Origin: UBA1149 sp963579235
GTDB lineage: Bacteria > Desulfobacterota > Binatia > UBA1149
Direction of reading: 5' to 3'
Assembly: GCA_963579235.1 (NCBI GenBank)
Contig: CAUZFM010000011.1
Coordinates: 1-38,413 of the forward strand
DNA: 38,413 bases
Made by a program: the position numbers and the translations under genes. The notes beneath the pieces were generated by a model, which saw only the letters and a list, made by a program, of their open reading frames with translations, was not told where the DNA came from and searched no databases. This document shows, piece by piece, positions 35,574 to 38,413 of this stretch. Each line of letters opens with the position of its first letter. Within the stretch, counting starts at the first letter, position 1.

Positions 35574-36512
35574 TCAAGCCCGGCGCACGAGACCGCGGGC
35601 CAGCGCCGACAGCAGGTCGCCAGCCAGCACCATCAGCGCCCCCAGCAGCACGTAGAAGAACAGCTCGTCGTAAAGATTGCCCGCGCGGGCGTCGCGTATG
35701 AGCGAGCCCAGCGACAGCACGCCCAGCATGCCCAGCACGGTGGCTTCACGCACGCAGGTTTCCCAGCGGTAGAAGAAGTACAGCAGCAGTCGCGGCAGCA
35801 GGCTCGGAAACACAGCCGCGGCGGTCTGTGATCTCGACGCACCGGCAGCGGCCAAAGCACGCGCGGCAGCCGGGGGCATGTTTTCCACCGTCTCGGCTCC
35901 CAGCCGGCCCAGTATGCCAGCGTTGTGCAGGGCCAGCGCCAGCACGGCCGGAAGGGCCGTGTAGCCCAGCGACTCCACCAGCAGAAAGGCCCACAGGTAC
36001 TCGGGCACAGCGCGCGCAAACAGCAGCACTGCGCGCACCGAGTGGTTGAGTGCCGACCAGGCCCAGTGCGCCAGTCGCAGTCTTCGACGTTGGCCGGCAA
36101 CGGCCGGGCCGCCGAAGAAGGGCGCCGGGCGGGCAACGTTTCGCGCCGCAGGCCAGCAGGCCAGGTAGCCTACCAGCGCCGCCAGTACCGAGGCCAGCAC
36201 GGCGATGGCGGCCGTAGATGCGAGCGCTTTGCTGCCTCCGTCAGCCATAAGGGCGGCGGCCCAGTCGTACACGGTTCGCCAGTCGGCGGTCGAACCTGCG
36301 TCGAAGCCGCCCTGTTGTTGCACGGGCCAGGGACGAAGCTCGCCCGTAAACCGTTCAAGGTTGGCCAGGCGGCGTTCGCCGCCGAGTTGTTCAAGCCCGA
36401 AGTCTCCGCTCATCCACGAAAACACGACCAATGCCGCCACGGCCCATGCTGCGGCTCGCAACAGCCGGCTGCGCGGGCGAGTGCGCCTGAGTTCATCGAC
36501 ACTCGTTTTCAT
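35574..36512 (-). CDS. phnE: Phosphonate-type ABC transporter permease, second copy
   Basis: A 312-residue membrane protein of the PhnE type. FARAVPEYLWAFLLVESLG (about 165-183), HNAGILGRLGAETVENMPP (about 192-210) and YFFYRWETCVREATVLGMLGV (about 242-262) are the standard PhnE landmarks. It begins by ATGA overlap with the first permease (start 36512, stop 36509). With two different permeases side by side, the importer probably uses a heterodimer. A long periplasmic or cytoplasmic stretch (about 40-75) sits between the first and second helices. Ligand is phosphonate, phosphite or phosphate; context does not decide. Confidence 0.86.
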   Translation of the reverse strand: MKTSVDELRRTRPRSRLLRAAAWAVAALVVFSWMSGDFGLEQLGGERRLANLERFTGELRPWPVQQQGGFDAGSTADWRTVYDWAAALMADGGSKALASTAAIAVLASVLAALVGYLACWPAARNVARPAPFFGGPAVAGQRRRLRLAHWAWSALNHSVRAVLLFARAVPEYLWAFLLVESLGYTALPAVLALALHNAGILGRLGAETVENMPPAAARALAAAGASRSQTAAAVFPSLLPRLLLYFFYRWETCVREATVLGMLGVLSLGSLIRDARAGNLYDELFFYVLLGALMVLAGDLLSALARGLVRRA

Positions 36513-37411
36513 CGCGCCGGAGTCTCGCCGAGAAACCGTTGCCTGAGCGCGCGGCTTGCCATGTCACTCACTGCTATCAAGGCGAACAGCGCGTAGAGGT
36601 AGGTCCACAGTTCGGCATAAAGCGATTCGTTCCACGCAAGCCGTATGAACTTGCCCAGTGTTTCGGGGCCGAAAAACCCGAGCACCGCGGCCGACCTGAG
36701 GGCGCACTCAAAGCGATAGAAAGTGTAGGCCGCCATGTCGGGCAGCGCACGAGGCAACAGCGCTAGCGAGAAGGCCTGGGCCGCGGTAGCGCCGCTGCCG
36801 GTCAGTTGCACGGCGGCGTCACGCGGCGCCTCGTCTATCATCTCGGAGAACACTTTGCCCAGCGTGCCGGCGTAGGGGATGGCAATGGCCAGTACGGCCG
36901 CGGTGTCGCTCAGGCCCACGGCCGCCAGGAACAGCAGTGCCCACAGTAGCTCGTGTACCGAGCGCGCCAGTGTCATGACGACCCTCGCCGGCGCGTAGAC
37001 CAGCGGGCCCAGGCGCCGCAAGACGGCGCGCCCGCCAGGCCCCGGCAGTCGCCACCAGGCGCTGGCACCCGCGAAGCCCAGCAGCAGGGCAACTGGAACC
37101 GCCAGGCTCATGGCAGCCACGGCCAGCTGTACGGTTCGCCAGGTGGCGGTGGCTACCTGCAGCAGCAGTGGTGGCGCGCCCACCGGCACGAAGGGTGAGC
37201 CGTAGTCCAGGGCCGGTCGCAGGGCATGTGAAAAAAAACGCCCGAGCAGTTCGAGCGACTCGAGGCCGGGAAGCGTCAGTTGGCCCTGGGCGCTGAGCAA
37301 GGCGGCCGAGGCGAGACCAGCGGCCGCGATCGCGCCGACTACCGCGCGGCGTTTGCCGGCACCGACCACCGCGCGCTGCGTGCCCGCGCGGCTGTCAGTC
37401 GCGCTGCTCAT
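36509..37411 (-). CDS. phnE: Phosphonate-type ABC transporter permease, first copy
   Basis: A 300-residue PhnE-type permease, with ATG at 37411 chosen since it lies inside the 3' end of phnC (17-base overlap) and gives a normal N-terminus (MSSATDSRAG, then helix). LARSVHELLWALLFLAAVG (about 147-165), YAGTLGKVFSEMIDEAP (about 177-193) and YTFYRFECALRSAAVLGFFG (about 228-247) are family landmarks. It differs from the second copy in sequence, so the pair is an old duplication, not a recent one. Confidence 0.87.
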   Translation of the reverse strand: MSSATDSRAGTQRAVVGAGKRRAVVGAIAAAGLASAALLSAQGQLTLPGLESLELLGRFFSHALRPALDYGSPFVPVGAPPLLLQVATATWRTVQLAVAAMSLAVPVALLLGFAGASAWWRLPGPGGRAVLRRLGPLVYAPARVVMTLARSVHELLWALLFLAAVGLSDTAAVLAIAIPYAGTLGKVFSEMIDEAPRDAAVQLTGSGATAAQAFSLALLPRALPDMAAYTFYRFECALRSAAVLGFFGPETLGKFIRLAWNESLYAELWTYLYALFALIAVSDMASRALRQRFLGETPAR

Positions 37412-38159
37412 CTTCGCTCGGATCCAGCGCGTACAGCGCCTCCAGCTCGTCGTCGCCCAGTTCTGCCGGGGCACAGTCAAACAGCAGGCGGCCGCGCCTC
37501 AGACCCAGCAGGCGGCCGAACAACCCGCGCGCCAGCTCGAGGTTGTGCAGGCTTACCAGCAGCGCAAATCCCTGCTCGCGGGCCAGATCGAGTAATAGCT
37601 CCAGGGTGTCGCGTGCGCGTTCCGGGTCCACGCTGGCAACCGGCTCGTCGGCCAGCAGCAGGCGAGGGCCGGCGAACAGCGCGCGCGCCACGGCTACCCG
37701 TTGCTGCTCGCCGCCCGAGAGTTTGTCGCTGCGCTGGTAGAGTTTGTCGCCCACGCCCACGCGTTGCAGCAGTTCGAAGGCACGTTGGGTGTCGGCGCGG
37801 CGAGGCTTGAGCAGCGCGCGCAGCGCAGTCAATAAGCCTCCGCGGCCGAAGCCACCAGCCAACACGTTGGCCACCACCCTGAGCTCGGGAACCAGCGCGA
37901 GGTCCTGCGGTATGAACGCGAGCTCGGATCGCGTTCGGCGAAGTTCGCGTTCACCCACGTCCGAGAGCAGGCGTCCGTTGATGGCCACACCACCGGCAGC
38001 GGCGGGCACGGTGCCGTTGCAGGATCTCAGCAGCGTGGTCTTACCCGCACCGCTGGGGCCGACCACGGCCACACACTCGCCCGGCCCGATGGCCAGATGG
38101 TCAACCGCGAGCGCCGTTCGGCCGTCGTAGTCTACGCGCAGGTCGTTGATCTTGAGCAG
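37395..38159 (-). CDS. phnC: Phosphonate-type ABC transporter ATP-binding protein
   Basis: An ABC ATPase of about 254 residues if it begins at CTG 38159. Walker A is GPSGAGKT, Q-loop AFIPQDLALVPELRV, signature LSGGEQQR, Walker B LLLADEP and H-loop LLVSLHNLEL, all of PhnC type. The start is the odd point. Conserved family text, beginning LLKINDLRVDYDG, lies upstream of the first ATG/GTG/TTG, which is GTG at 38072 and would cut off the first beta strand and the A-loop. Between the in-frame stop upstream and that GTG, the only plausible starts are CTG codons, at 38159 or at 38168, the latter overlapping the phnD stop as CTGA. Confidence 0.85.
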   Translation of the reverse strand: MLKINDLRVDYDGRTALAVDHLAIGPGECVAVVGPSGAGKTTLLRSCNGTVPAAAGGVAINGRLLSDVGERELRRTRSELAFIPQDLALVPELRVVANVLAGGFGRGGLLTALRALLKPRRADTQRAFELLQRVGVGDKLYQRSDKLSGGEQQRVAVARALFAGPRLLLADEPVASVDPERARDTLELLLDLAREQGFALLVSLHNLELARGLFGRLLGLRRGRLLFDCAPAELGDDELEALYALDPSEDEQRD

Positions 38160-38164
38160 TGGCT

Positions 38165-38413
38165 TCAGCGCGCGGGATCCCGGGTCCGGAGCAGTCCCAG
38201 CTCACGGGCCACCTGCGCTATGCCTTCGAATTCACTGTCATCGGCGGCGATCAGTCGGCTGCGGGCAAAGGCGGCCAGCAGGGCGGGGTCGTCCATCTCC
38301 ATCAGCGTGCTCGCCAGTCGGGCTGTAGTGCCTTCGCCGAAGAGCCGTTCGATGTCGGGGTGGGCCGTCATGTTGTAGTCGGCGTATACGGGTGTCTTCC
38401 ACAGCACGTGGCA
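38165..38413 (-). CDS. phnD: Phosphonate/phosphite ABC transporter substrate-binding protein, C-terminal part
   Basis: The C-terminal 82 or so residues of a PhnD-type periplasmic binding protein, open to the window edge, so partial. HVLWKTPVYADYNMTAHPDI near the start of the visible part and the end helix LLAAFARSRLIAADDSEFEGIAQVARELG match the last domain of PhnD-like proteins. The upstream portion, with the ligand site and the signal peptide, is outside. The stop TGA is at 38165-38167, seven bases before the CTG at 38159 proposed for phnC. Confidence 0.8.
   Translation of the reverse strand, partial: CHVLWKTPVYADYNMTAHPDIERLFGEGTTARLASTLMEMDDPALLAAFARSRLIAADDSEFEGIAQVARELGLLRTRDPAR

Overview
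The window is a GC-rich, densely coding bacterial chromosome segment (38.4 kb, no gap over 300 bases, no RNA gene, no insertion sequence, no CRISPR array). The organism is probably a Gram-negative of the broad delta-proteobacterial type (Myxococcota, Binatota or Desulfobacterota-like). The grounds are a Myxococcus-type cysteine-rich repeat in a secreted protein, a lipoprotein-type ModA, an LL-diaminopimelate aminotransferase, an ImuA/ImuB/DnaE2 mutasome and a pectinacetylesterase-like exported protein. This is inference from gene content; no marker gene is present that settles it.

Layout. 0-2.4 kb: two small membrane proteins (EXPERA-like, DoxX-like) and dapL. 2.4-5.9 kb, leftward: a tight run of an exported small protein, aldo/keto reductase, epoxide hydrolase and VOC/glyoxalase-like protein. 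6.0-9.8 kb: an ArnT/PMT-type glycosyltransferase, a SnoaL-like protein, a KshB/PaaE-like flavin and [2Fe-2S] reductase, and msrB. 9.8-12.1 kb, leftward: an MFS transporter and ispH. 12.2-16.1 kb, rightward: a degenerate sigma54-activator-like AAA+ protein, a PF09818-type ATPase and DAHP synthase. 16.1-16.9 kb: a TauE/SafE permease. 17.0-23.3 kb, leftward: the SOS operon lexA-imuA-imuB-dnaE2, with a palindromic LexA site in its promoter; crcB diverges from it. 23.9-29.6 kb: three exported cysteine-patterned proteins, with moaA and an SRPBCC protein on the opposite strand between them. 29.6-31.8 kb: modCBA (molybdate uptake). 31.9-35.6 kb, rightward: a membrane-anchored small protein, arfB, a nitronate monooxygenase-like protein and an N-acyl-D-amino-acid amidohydrolase. 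35.6 kb to the end, leftward: a phosphonate/phosphite-type ABC importer (phnD-C-E-E), cut by the window edge.

How genes work together. LexA, ImuA, ImuB and DnaE2 form one autoregulated mutagenic repair unit. ModABC brings in molybdate and MoaA starts molybdopterin synthesis, so the two loci serve one cofactor although they are not adjacent. The epoxide hydrolase, aldo/keto reductase and VOC genes abut or nearly abut and are probably co-transcribed for turnover of some organic substrate.

The points most worth a second look are the cysteine-spacing repeats in the exported proteins, the AAA+ regulator that has lost the sigma54-contact motif and the Walker A lysine, the probably leaderless lexA with its operator, the decaying 15-bp repeat inside imuA, and the phnC gene that needs a non-canonical start codon.
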